This document shows positions 35,601 to 45,486 of a DNA stretch of 64,000 nt, in pieces (the first letter of the stretch is position 1; every line of letters begins with the position of its first letter). This DNA is from Rotaria macrura (lineage: Eukaryota > Rotifera > Eurotatoria > Philodinida > Philodinidae). The position numbers and the translations under genes are program-made. The notes under the pieces were generated by a model. It did no database searches. It saw nothing but the letters and a program-made list of their open reading frames with translations, and was not told the DNA's origin. The DNA lies in the NCBI GenBank assembly GCA_900239685.1, contig OENT01000519.1, positions 1 to 64,000 on the forward strand. Reading direction: 5' to 3'.

Positions 35601-38600
35601 TTGAAAAACCAAAATCTTTAACGAGCAAACTCTTATGTTCAATACCTGTCTCCGATTCGTTTTTGTTTTAATTTTTGACCATCAAAAAAGTCCGATAAAC
35701 TAATAGAATCCTAGAAATCAAGAACCAAAGAACAACAATGTTCATGTATTATAAATTTCAAGTAGTAACTTCTAATGTATACATCACTCGAGAGTGTTTT
35801 ATTGTCTGGTTTCACCAATGCATTATGGTAGCGAAGAAAACCACTGAACCAAATCATAAACGTAGAAAAAACGATTTTGGTAGAAGTTACTTTTTGATCG
35901 ATGAAACCGAACCTATGTGAAATGTTAATATTTTCTTTATTATTTAATAATCCTTTTCACGAACCATATATCATTGAGTAGATCTTGAACAGCTCGTTTT
36001 GCAATAAATTCTTTCGCCTCAGCAGCAACAGCTAGTTCTAACCAAGTTGCATTACCATAAGCTGGAATTTGCCTTATTATTGCTTTTGTACACACTGTAG
36101 AGTTTGCTTGATAAAGTTTATCAAGTATTTCTGCAGCTAAATTTTCGAATTCATTTGCTATGTTATTGTAACTAGTATCATTCTTTTTATGGGCATGCTT
36201 TTTATAGATTATCGTAGCGCATAATGCAGCACCTATAAAAACACAGATATCTATCTATGTATCATAAGTAGGTAAGAAAAATTTTTACTCACTTATTTTA
36301 TTTTTGCTACGAGACCAAAATAGTAATGCTAAATCCTTTCGACCTGTTATGGCCGACCAGAAAAAGAGTTCTTTATCACCATCAATACGGCCTTCACTAT
36401 AGACTGGTGGTACTTAAAATAGAATATAAGTTTTTTTTAAAATTAAAATTCATAATGCATTTATAGAAATATCAGATCATTTTGAATAGTTGATCACACA
36501 GACTTTATTCTTCCTAGTAATGTTAACTAGAATCAAAACTAAGTTCGAATGATGATATTTATTTTCAATATAAGTTGATGAGAAAAATATCTTGACTGAA
36601 CTTCAGTGCTGTTGAATATTCTAGATAATATCATACCTCTGTTCTTTTAGTAACGCGATTAACTAAGGTTTCTTCTTCTCCAAATATTTCATGATATTTT
36701 TGATTGCATGTAATAAATTTCAAGCAAACAAAACAAGGAAATCTATTTGTCAATTTCTTTAAAAATAATGAAAAGAAAAGAATTCTTTCAAATTTTGTGT
36801 ATTGTTCGTTCAGAGCTGAGCGAAATACTTGAAGTACTCGTACTGGGGTACCATTGTGGTCGTACTTGTACTCGACCAATTGGTACTCGTACTCGAAAAA
36901 GTTCATACTTGCCAAGCTCTGTGTTCGTTACGCATCTTGAAAAGAAATATCATCTCGTAAGTAGAATGAGTTGAATAAAATTTTCTTTTAGATCGAAAAT
37001 ACGATTTCGGGATGTGTCCAATATTTACAATCATAAACGAACAACTATTCATTCTTTCAAAATCATTATTTTAACAGTATTGTACCGATTCCGATTATCA
37101 ACAACAAAGAGAAAATAAATTCTGTGTGATCAATCAATAAACCAAATCAGCGATGCAGTTACAAAATATGACACAAGAACGAGATCTCTTGTACAGGAAT
37201 CTGTTCAAGTTGCGAACTTCATGCTACTTGATAGACTTTCAAATTTTCGTGAAATGGAAAGATGAATATGATTTCTTAATCTATGTCAGTACGAACAACC
37301 ATATCTGACTTGATTTGTATTACGAGCAAATCGAAACAGTGCAATGCAATCAGAATCATGCAGAAAACAAATTTCATTTCATCATGCCGAATAGCTATAA
37401 TGCCTACACAATTTTGTGATTATGAATTTGTTCTTGATAGGATTTTCAATGGACTGAGAAAAAAAATAATCAAAAGCAAATTATCTATTATAAAGTATCA
37501 AAGATACATTAATAGTTCTTTTCATAATCATGTATTGTGCTTACCATCTAATAGCACATGATCATCATGGCAATTTGAAGGAAAATGGTTTCTTCTTCCT
37601 CTACAACAACCTTGTTTTTCACCTTCTTCGGCATTGTTTATTTCATCACTGGAATCTCTATCTCTTGATGGAAGCGCAGCATCAACTTCAAAGAAATCTC
37701 CTATTGACGGTTGAATTATTTGTTTATACAAGGCTCGTAACGGATCTTTAGAGCGTCTTATCGTGGAATGCTTCTAAATTTCGAAATAAAATATTTAAAA
37801 CATATACAATCGCATAAAATTTAACCTACATCACCTATGCCATCGATATAAAGCTTAAAAAGTACATTGGTGTCACGAAATAAATCCGTTAATGAAAAAT
37901 CATGATCCAAAAATAATTTAACGAATGGTTCTTGGTTACTTGAGAGTGCGGATAGAAATAAATCATCCAAGTCAATATTCTAACATAGATATTAATAGAA
38001 AATGAAGCATAAAATTAAAAATTAAAACATTCTTAAAAGAAATTTATTATCTAATTATTTTCCTACCCAATCAGTATCATTTTTCATGATATAATTTTTA
38101 GCTATATCTACACGATTCCATTCTAGTGCTAAACGAAGTTGATCATGTTTCTGTTGTCTATTTGTTTTGTTCGCATCACAACTAGAAGTAGCTAAATAGA
38201 CAAATGTCGTTAAGAGTTAAACGAAGTTCATTTTTTTTACTGTGCCAACCTTTTAAAAGTGCTTGTAGAATGACTAAATCAATATCTGGTTCAACAGGAT
38301 TGCGAGCATGAAGGCTAATCACATTTAAAAAATTTCTCCGAGTATGAAGACATTCATAAACCAATTCGAAATAATCGATTCTATCTTCAGCTTTGCCGTG
38401 AGCATCAGCAGCAACAGTTGCATCATTTCCACCATCAATTCTACGAAGTTCATCTTTGAGTTCTTCACGAAGTTTATTTTTTATTTCTTCATGACGTCTT
38501 GCTGAATAAGTTGTATCCGTACTAGAACAAAATAGAAAGTTAAAATTATTGTTCAAATAAAGTACGAAATTCATCACAACATTGATCTCTTTCATATCTA

Positions 38601-41148
38601 ATCCCAATAAAATGTATTGTAAGTACAATGGAGAAAATTCTGAATTTTACTGCAAACCGTGTTTGACTTTGCCTCTAAACGAATACTATTGTGTTGATAG
38701 AAAGATCGATATTTGAAAAATACTGTTTGTTTTTCAGAACGAATTCAAAGGGAGGAAGTATAGAAACCATATCTAGTTACATTAATCAATGACATCTTGT
38801 CACCAGATCATTGAATGAAAGTATTGCTATTTATTTTTTAACTTTTAGAATGTATGAAATTTTCAATGCTTGGTAGCTGATTTTATAATTCAATCTCACG
38901 TCGCCTAGCTGCATGTAGAGGTGTAAACTGGACAACTCAACAGTTATCGGTAAGAATATATGAATGTATCTAATAAATTTTTCAACTTTTTTACATATCC
39001 AAAATCAATAGGCAATTTTTATCTGTTCTGATTCCTTATATTTTTCGAACGTCCCTCATTGCAAATGATGCAAGAATCATATCGAGTTCCAAATCTTTCA
39101 AATTTAAGAAAACTACTCGATAAAATCTTCTACGTCGCTAGTTGTTATGAGGTTAGTGTTATTCGCTAGCAGGTAGGAGTCAACCATGAATAATTGATTG
39201 TGAGCGTTATGTAGTTTGACATCTCTCAATCCTATGTCTCATTCTTGTTGAGCCATGCCTGAAAAAACTAGAGGTCTTTTCAAGTCTGAGTTCGAGCTTG
39301 TAATAATATGCATCGAAAGTTGACTACATCGATAAGATAGAACCTATTCTTACTTGAGCTTTTCTCAGAGAACTAATACAAAAACTATTCCAGACACTTT
39401 AAGGTGGTTGTTTTTCGACTCTCATTAAAACTTATACAACAATTAACATGTGAGCCTATTGAATTCAGCTTTGCAAATATGTAGATATGCTCATCGTAAA
39501 TCTATTGTGTCGATTATTTTCACGAATGCTCCTTTATCATTCGCGCAAAATGGCAGTGTTCGAAGATTTTCGAACTTCAATGTCAAGATACCCTTAGTCC
39601 TCTGTTTTTGCTAAATTTACTTTGCTGATGTTTCATCGGAATGGTCACTTTGTGGATAATGTTCATTATAAAGATTGACTGCTTTAGCAAATAAATCACA
39701 ACAACGACCTGTTCCGTCGAGAAAAACAGCTGGAATATTATTTTCAACCACAGCTTCTCTCACTAAACGACAAATGAAACATATCAATATGATGAATAAG
39801 TTTTACTTTCGCAATAAATAATCTCGTTTACCTGTTCGAACTGTATTTGGACCACCTTCGACAACAAGAAGAACAACAGGCACTGGATCTATATCGAATG
39901 AGGAATCATTATTTTTTTAAATAAGAACTATTTTCTGTCGATGAACCTGAAGGTTCGAGTCGTAAAGATGATGTTGAATTAATACTTGTAAGCTGATGAG
40001 TAGTAGTTGCGGTAGTTTTAGATGAAAAGAAACCATTACTTATGGCTTGTTCAAGCTTAGCACGAAAAGCTATTTCTCCACCATATTTTCTTACACTGCC
40101 ATCATCAACAAAAATAAATTTGGTATGATTTGGCTCTAATGGTGCTTCACCTTTCTTATCACTCCGTGATTTCGCATAATGTACAACTGAACCTTTTGCA
40201 TCAAGTTGTTCATGGCCAGATACACAACCCCATGTAGAAATGCCCTAGTATGAAATGTATTATTTAAAAAATAACCTGACATATTTTCATTCCGTGAAAC
40301 TCACAATCAAAGGTATTGGTCGTGAACGATCAGGATTTATTTGAACGATCTCACCAACAAGTTTCATAATGCCTGTATTCATACCACCAGTAATAATCCA
40401 AGCACCTAAAATTGAATAGTAGAAGATGACATTATCTCCAACAAAACATACATAAGAAATAGTGAAACGAAAAAGCTATTCTCTTTTTAAGAAAAACTAT
40501 TGAATTCAATCGCTAGAAAATTATGCTATCTTGTACGATTTCGATTAAATACATGATACAACGAAAATTGTTTGTATGTTGTTGATAATTTTAAAAAATT
40601 CGTCAGCAAAATTTTTGAAACGAAATCAAAGTATTTTAGTAATAAATTTCATTGGAACTATTTTCAATGTTTTCATACCTGTTGTTCGAGCAACTTTGAG
40701 CAGGCCACGTCGAAATGCACTCACTAATTTGGGTTTCATATTATATTCTTTTGCTCCGCCTGTAATTGATATGACGAGTGATGGACGCTAAATAATAATG
40801 ACCGATAGTACTCTTCTTTTCAGAAGCAAAACCTAAGTAACCTACGTTATCATACCAAAGTGTATTCATATATTCTTTAACATGTACCACGGATGCGTCA
40901 GCAGGTATACGAATAAAATCAGCCTGATGAGATTTATTATCAGGAACTAAAGAAATCAAACAAAAATGTAAGTGAATTATTGATGCAAATTTCTCGTTTA
41001 GGTTACATACAAGTGATTGTACCATATGATTTAGCGCCCATCGATGTTAATAAACGAGTCGCACTATCACAACCATAGGCTGGTACATAAACTGATAAAA
41101 TTTTATTCACATTCTCAAACAGTAAACTTGAAGTTTGGCCTGATGCCA

Positions 41149-41149
<1 letters not shown>
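26605..41149 (-). CDS. TRPM-family cation channel
   Basis: Twenty-four exons: 41011-41149, 40846-40946, 40679-40787, 40305-40405, 39947-40244, 39832-39888, 39621-39762, 38250-38521, 38067-38191, 37830-37979, 37545-37773, 36293-36412, 35965-36232, 32632-32724, 32391-32472, 29755-30051, 29421-29675, 29177-29354, 29014-29113, 28047(or 28059)-28273, 27867-27999, 27041-27113, 26852-26960, 26605-26756. Total about 1,265-1,269 residues. The N-terminal SLOG/MHR region (PSLVISITGGAKEYNMKP, GAWIITGGMNTG, GCVSGHEQ) is followed by the ankyrin-like MHR4 region (LRLALEWNRVDIAKNYI), S1-S6, a pore helix AYWQIFGEL, S6 with LVNLLIAMF, the TRP box (WKFQRYALVCEYLSRP) and a short coiled coil (ILNRIRTLENRLQ). There is no NUDT9-H or alpha-kinase domain, so this is a plain channel. 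Gating and ion preference are not readable. The long introns between exons 11/12, 13/14 and 15/16 hold mobile elements or unexplained sequence. Confidence 0.93.
30052..32390 (-). other. Large TRPM intron (between exons 15 and 16)
   Basis: About 2.3 kb. Plus-strand open frames (30489-31686) are short and not protein-like. No element ends were identified, though such a long intron in this compact gene suggests old insertions. Confidence 0.5.
33548..34904 (+). pseudogene. mariner transposase pseudogene, interrupted
   Basis: The reading frame begins at the ATG at 33548 with the paired helix-turn-helix region (SLTRKQIRVMIYYDYKKQL, SRATVYNRLAEF). It is cut after ENI by the element at 33775-34102 and resumes with AVRELVNIDPRIKCQEIEDT. 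Further frameshifts occur near 34280-34300, near 34690 and near 34780. Of the DD34D catalytic triad, the first Asp (ITGDESWVYHYDP) and third Asp (SPDLSPCDFWVFPKIK) are present, but the second is replaced: the site reads HQGNAPARR where H-D-NAPAH is usual. The copy cannot make an active enzyme. Confidence 0.92.
33775..34102. mobile_element. CCCAGG-ended word-repeat element D, nested in mariner
   Basis: This 328-bp insert starts CCCAGG and ends CCTGGG and is flanked by GA on both sides (33773-33774, 34103-34104). Taking it and one GA out restores the mariner transposase reading frame (ENI-E-AVRELV), which proves both ends and the 2-bp target duplication. The interior is rich in GATCGGATCC/ATCCGATC words, with a more ordinary AT-rich middle. 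It has no coding capacity. It is homologous in parts to the element at 53959-54237. Confidence 0.85.
36811..36921. mobile_element. hAT-type MITE (element H) with 8-bp target duplication
   Basis: This 111-bp element begins CAGAGCTGAGC and ends GCCAAGCTCTG and is flanked by the exact 8-base repeat TGTTCGTT (36803-36810 and 36922-36929). An 8-bp duplication with CAGAG-type ends is the hallmark of hAT transposons. The interior is almost entirely GTACTCGTAC/GTACTTGTAC words arranged as an inverted repeat. It lies in the TRPM intron between exons 11 and 12 and is non-coding. Confidence 0.85.
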
Positions 41150-41192
<43 letters not shown>

Positions 41193-42140
41193 TTAGGTTA
41201 AAAATAACGGGCAAATCTGAAATAAATTTAACAAATGATTTTATTCACATATCAATACAACTAGATTAATATATACGTCGATCAGAATTGAATTTCGAAT
41301 TTTCTTTTCAACGAGATTATTTGTTTAAGATGAGAAATGTTACTTGTATTCCATGAATATAATTTCTAAAATATTAAAATCATTGAAATATTTCATCTTT
41401 TCTAAACTTCTACTTGACTTGAGCACGCACGAGAATGATAGACTTAATAATTCTCTATGAAAATGACAGTTAGTGCTCAAATATTTTTGGTTCTTTTTCT
41501 TATCAACTTGAATGCATTAATCTTGTGGAAGAAATGAAAAACCTTTTATAGAAAAGTAATTTCTTATTCTTCGCTAAAGTGAAAATATGTCTACAAGGTG
41601 TTTATTTTACTGACAATTCTTTTTTCTCTATTATTTTCCCTAGTTCCAACAAATGCTTCATTCTAGAATTCTAGTGAATAAAAAAAATTGGATTTTTGTT
41701 TTTCAAAGTCATGTACATTCTCGAAAAGCTAAAAAAACAATATCATGCTAGGTACACGCTATTGAAACAATAGAAATTATCAACAGACAAATTTACAAAT
41801 CGGATTGTTATGGGTGTAGAAGAAAAAACATAAAATACTGCAAAATCATTTGAAAATTTTTTCTGTATGATCAAAAGAATCAAAATAAGCTTTAAGTTTT
41901 CACCATTAATGAAATACCACTAGTTTTGCGTTGGGTGTAGAATTTTCAATGGAATGATTCATCGTTCGATTTTAAGGTCAGATCTATCAGTCAATGAAAT
42001 TCTACAATCGATTCGACCAATAAGAAACATTGTTAATGAGTCATCAACTGTGTTTAGTTGACAGACCCAGACAAAAACAACATAAAGACAAGATCATTTC
42101 TCACATACACTGATTCATTGATACTGGTGATTCGGTAACG
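41150..42140. other. Intergenic between TRPM and BAF, with AT microsatellite
   Basis: A pure (AT)n run with a short GTAT tail occupies about 41153-41191, directly upstream of the TRPM ATG, so it falls in the 5' UTR or promoter. The remainder, holding divergent promoters for TRPM (-) and the BAF cluster (+), shows no gene. Confidence 0.6.
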
Positions 42141-42482
42141 ATGACGTCGTCAACAACGAAAAAATTTCGTGAATTTATGGCAGAACCTCTCGGTGATAAA
42201 AGTATTCGAGATGTTCCCGGTATAGGTGATGTTCTTGGAACAAAATTATCGGAAGCCGGTTATGAAAAAGTTTGTTTATTTTCGTGAATGTTTTTTTCTG
42301 ATATTTTTTCATCAACGATATAAGTATTATTTTAGGCATATACTTTATTTGGTAAATACTTGTTATGTAACAAAGATATAGAAGAATTTCAAGATTGGCT
42401 TCAAATACAATGTGGCGCAAATACTCATCAAGCTAAAACAACGGCAGGCGCATTTTCTGAATGGGCAGAAGCATTTATATAG
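42141..42482 (+). CDS. BANF1: Barrier-to-autointegration factor (BAF), copy 1
   Basis: Two exons, 42141-42269 and 42336-42482, giving 91 residues (human BAF has 89). The family start (KKFREFMAEPLGDKSI), the helix-hairpin-helix VPGIGDVLGTKLSEAGY, and the C-terminal WLQIQCGAN and FSEWAEAFI are all present. BAF is a small dimeric DNA-bridging protein that binds LEM-domain proteins and organises chromatin and nuclear-envelope reassembly. The intron lies after codon 43, at the same place as in the neighbouring copy. A poly(A) signal (42513-42518) follows the stop by about 30 bases. Confidence 0.96.
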
Positions 42483-42593
42483 GAAGATTCGGTTTTTCTT
42501 TTGTGTACATTTAATAAACAAAACTTGATCTTGTTGTTCACTATTGTTTTTATTCAGCTGAATAGAAGTTATTATTTCTAGATAGAATAAATC

Positions 42594-42924
42594 ATGTCAT
42601 CAACGACATCGCAAAAATTTCGTGATTTCACAAGTGAACCATTAAAAGATAAAAATCTTAGTGAAATACCTGGTCTTGGCCCAAAATTGGCAAGCAATTT
42701 AGAAGAATCTGGTATTAAAAAAGTAGGCTTTCTTGAATTAACTCAATCGATCATTGTCAACATTCTTTTTTTCTAAGGCATATGAATTATTGGGAATTTA
42801 TTTAACATTATTAAAGAACAAAGAATATTTCGAACTTTGGATACGAGACAATGCTGGCGCAAATCGTCATCAAGCAAAACAATGTGCTGATGCAGTTGAT
42901 GCTTTTTGTTCACAATTTCTTTAG
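42594..42924 (+). CDS. BANF1: Barrier-to-autointegration factor (BAF), copy 2
   Basis: Two exons, 42594-42722 and 42778-42924, again 91 residues with the intron at the identical codon. Motifs are SQKFRDFTSEPLKDKNLSE, the helix-hairpin-helix IPGLGPKLASNLEESG, and the C-terminal NAGANRHQAKQ and FCSQFL. It differs from copy 1 at many positions, so the duplication is old and both copies seem maintained. The start lies only 111 bases after copy 1's stop. That gap holds copy 1's poly(A) signal and then a 3' splice site (TTATTTCTAG, ending at 42581) 12 bases before the ATG, the layout of an operon resolved by trans-splicing. Confidence 0.95.
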
Positions 42925-43059
42925 AATAACATTTTGTTTTTCTCTTGTCCATGTCTTATATATACGTACGAAGAAATAAAAATAATAAAAACTTGTATAT
43001 GTTACGTTCTTGTTTTTATTATTACGATGATTATGCTCTACGATATACTTTTTGTAGAT

Positions 43060-44511
43060 ATGATCATGAAATATTCTATTAGTTTAGTTTTAATTTTTGG
43101 ACTATTTATTAAGGGTAAGAGAAAATTCGATAAAACAATGAATGCATGCAAAAGACGGAAAACAAAACAATATTTTACTTTTTTTTATTGTAGTTTCAAA
43201 TTCAGTGAATTGTTTCGTATGTGATTCAAAAGAAGATGAACACTGCCCAGAAACATGGACACGTAATGATATACTACCAGTCGAATGTGGCGGGCCTGAT
43301 GGAGTACAAAATGCTCATTTCTGTATTAAAACAATTGCTGTGTTTGGAGGTTTGATTGGTTATTTTTTTCTAACTTTGTTATTTGAAATTTACTAAAGGA
43401 TCGAAAGATAGAAATTCAAATCGAGAAAAATAGCTGGTGTCATCATAATTAATTTTTTTTGTTGAAACTAGTCATGAAGAAATGACGAAGCAAACATTAA
43501 ATATAAACACTCGAAATAGAAAAATGCAACACAGAAAATACTTGTTAATGACACCTTTAAAGCTATTCAAGTATTTTCTTTTTTTCTATATTTTTCATCT
43601 CTAGTATTTTCATTCGGTATTCATAAATTGAAAAAATATTTAACTATTTTACCATTATATGATTCTCTCGTTCAATGTTTTTTAATTATCATTGTTCCTC
43701 ATCATTAATATTTGTAATTACGATTATGATCATGGTTACATAAAAAAACGTTTTCGTGATTGAAATCATACAGTACATACTACTCACAATGAGAGAGGAG
43801 AAGTACTGATTCACTTGTCAGATTTAATTTTGACTGACTTCCTATCCAGGTGAGAGACAGTATTCAACATATTAATAGGTAAACAGAGCAATATAATGGA
43901 GCATTTACTCGAAAAATGTTGAATTTCGATTGATAACTTTGCACAGATTGAAGTCTTGAATAACGTTTTTTCGTGATGAGTGGTTTATCTATTTGATTAT
44001 TTAGTATTTTGAAATATCAGTGTACAGCGAATGTTTTCTTTGGAAAACGTCTCCAGGTAAGCATCCATGGTTTTCGGGAAATTTCAAAATGAGTCAAGTT
44101 TATTGAAGTGTCCATCCTTCGAGTAATGCTTCAAGTTTCAAAATCGATATTTCACGAGTAACGAATAAAACAACTAAAGTAATTCCTCGTAGGCTTTTCT
44201 TCTGTCTAAAAACAGTCTCGATCAATCAACGATTGAACATGTGTTCTTATAAGCTTAAATTCTACTTTCATGAAACATAACATTACTTCATGTTTTTTTT
44301 TCAATCTTTAGGTGCTGTGGCTACAAAACGTTTTTGTAGTTCTCGTGACATGGATAATCAATGCATCGAAGTAAAGTATCCTCAGGATGAAAAAATGTAC
44401 TATTCGTGCACGTATACATGTTCACATGACGGATGCAATGGAACATCTCATCTAAATATATCCTCAATTTTTGTACTTGTTTTTATGTTGATACAATTCT
44501 TTTGTGTTTAA
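43060..44511 (+). CDS. Ly6/uPAR-like GPI-anchored surface protein
   Basis: Three exons, 43060-43114, 43194-43349, 44312-44511; phases close to give 136 residues. A signal peptide (MIMKYSISLVLIFGLFI) precedes a cysteine-rich domain starting NCFVCDS, with further Cys at CPETW, VECGG, HFCIK, RFCSS, QCIEV and the closing CTYTCSHDGCNGT, the three-finger CC-x-CN pattern. The C-terminus is hydrophobic (ISSIFVLVFMLIQFF), as expected for GPI attachment. Invertebrate proteins of this kind act at the cell surface, but the role here is unknown. A splice acceptor (CTTTTTGTAG) ends two bases before the ATG, and the gene follows BAF copy 2 by 135 bases. Intron 2 is unusually long, at 962 bases. Confidence 0.8.
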
Positions 44512-45101
44512 TCATTTCGTTTCTGATATTTGACATTTGACGTCCGATTTTGATATATTTGAAATCTGTCTGTTTTTTTAATGTATATTTTTGAAGATGT
44601 AGTATAGTAGTTAGCATGATAATTAAATATGTTGCTAGTAATAGAATGAATAATATTTCTATGATTGAATTATTTCATCGCATGGAAAAAAAAGAAATGA
44701 TTGTCAATTCTAATTAAAACTATATCGTAAGGAAAAAAACAATAATTTTTATGTACTAATTGCAACGTAAAATTACAACGAAAAATTACTTGATCGTAAC
44801 AAAGATCCACATGGTTTGTGACGTGTTACATGATCGAAATAACTGAATGTAAAGGATGAAATATCATTGCAGGTACATATATTCTATATAAATTCTAATC
44901 GCTTCATTTGATAACATACAGATGTAATACTAGCACGACTATGTTTGTATTATATTCCTTTGTCAAAAAAATAAATGTTGAAACTAGTTTATGTTTGAAA
45001 GAACTAATTTCATGCGTTCAATATATAATAATTAGTCACCAATCGATAGGTTGCTATAATATGTGTAACCATTAAAAAAAACACTCATGATAAATATCGA
45101 C
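44512..45101. other. Intergenic
   Basis: No gene recognised; the left end is the 3' flank of the Ly6-type gene. Confidence 0.5.
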
Positions 45102-45486
45102 CATAGACGTCCACGGCGTTAGCGGCTGGGTAGCGGTACCTCTTTCAAAATCTCATCGCGGTGGCGGGAAATTAGTGGCATGTTATTTTTTTCAGCCGTC
45201 CTGGCGCAGCGCTGCAGCGGCAGATTTTCAGTCGCACCAAAAGTCGCTAGACCCTATAAAAAGAATGAATCTACTTTTTTTCTAAAGAATTGTTGCTATT
45301 TCTCATCTCTTTTTACATTAGTATTTCATCAAACAGGAATTGTTAACTCTATATCACATATATTGCCTATTTTTTGTGAAAAAGTAGATTTTGTATAAAT
45401 TTTAATGCAGCGGTTCTGTCTTTTATACATGGTGTTGCGATAGCGGTGCGGCAGCCGCAGATTGTCACTGACGATGGACATATATG
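45102..45486. mobile_element. hAT-type non-autonomous element G with 8-bp target duplication
   Basis: A 385-bp insertion flanked by the exact octamer ATATCGAC (45094-45101 and 45487-45494). The ends are inverted repeats: CATAGACGTCCAC on the left against CATATATGTCCAT on the reverse of the right. Near each end the sequence is made of GC-rich AGCGGC/GCGGTG words; the middle is ordinary AT-rich DNA. It has no transposase. The 8-bp duplication points to mobilisation by a hAT enzyme. Confidence 0.75.

Noticed and set aside
38182..38249. Reading the TRPM frame straight through to the stop at 38182
   Set aside because: A 58-base intron (donor AAAAG/GTTGG, acceptor ATTTAG) restores the conserved ALEWNRVDIAK segment in phase, so the stop lies in an intron.
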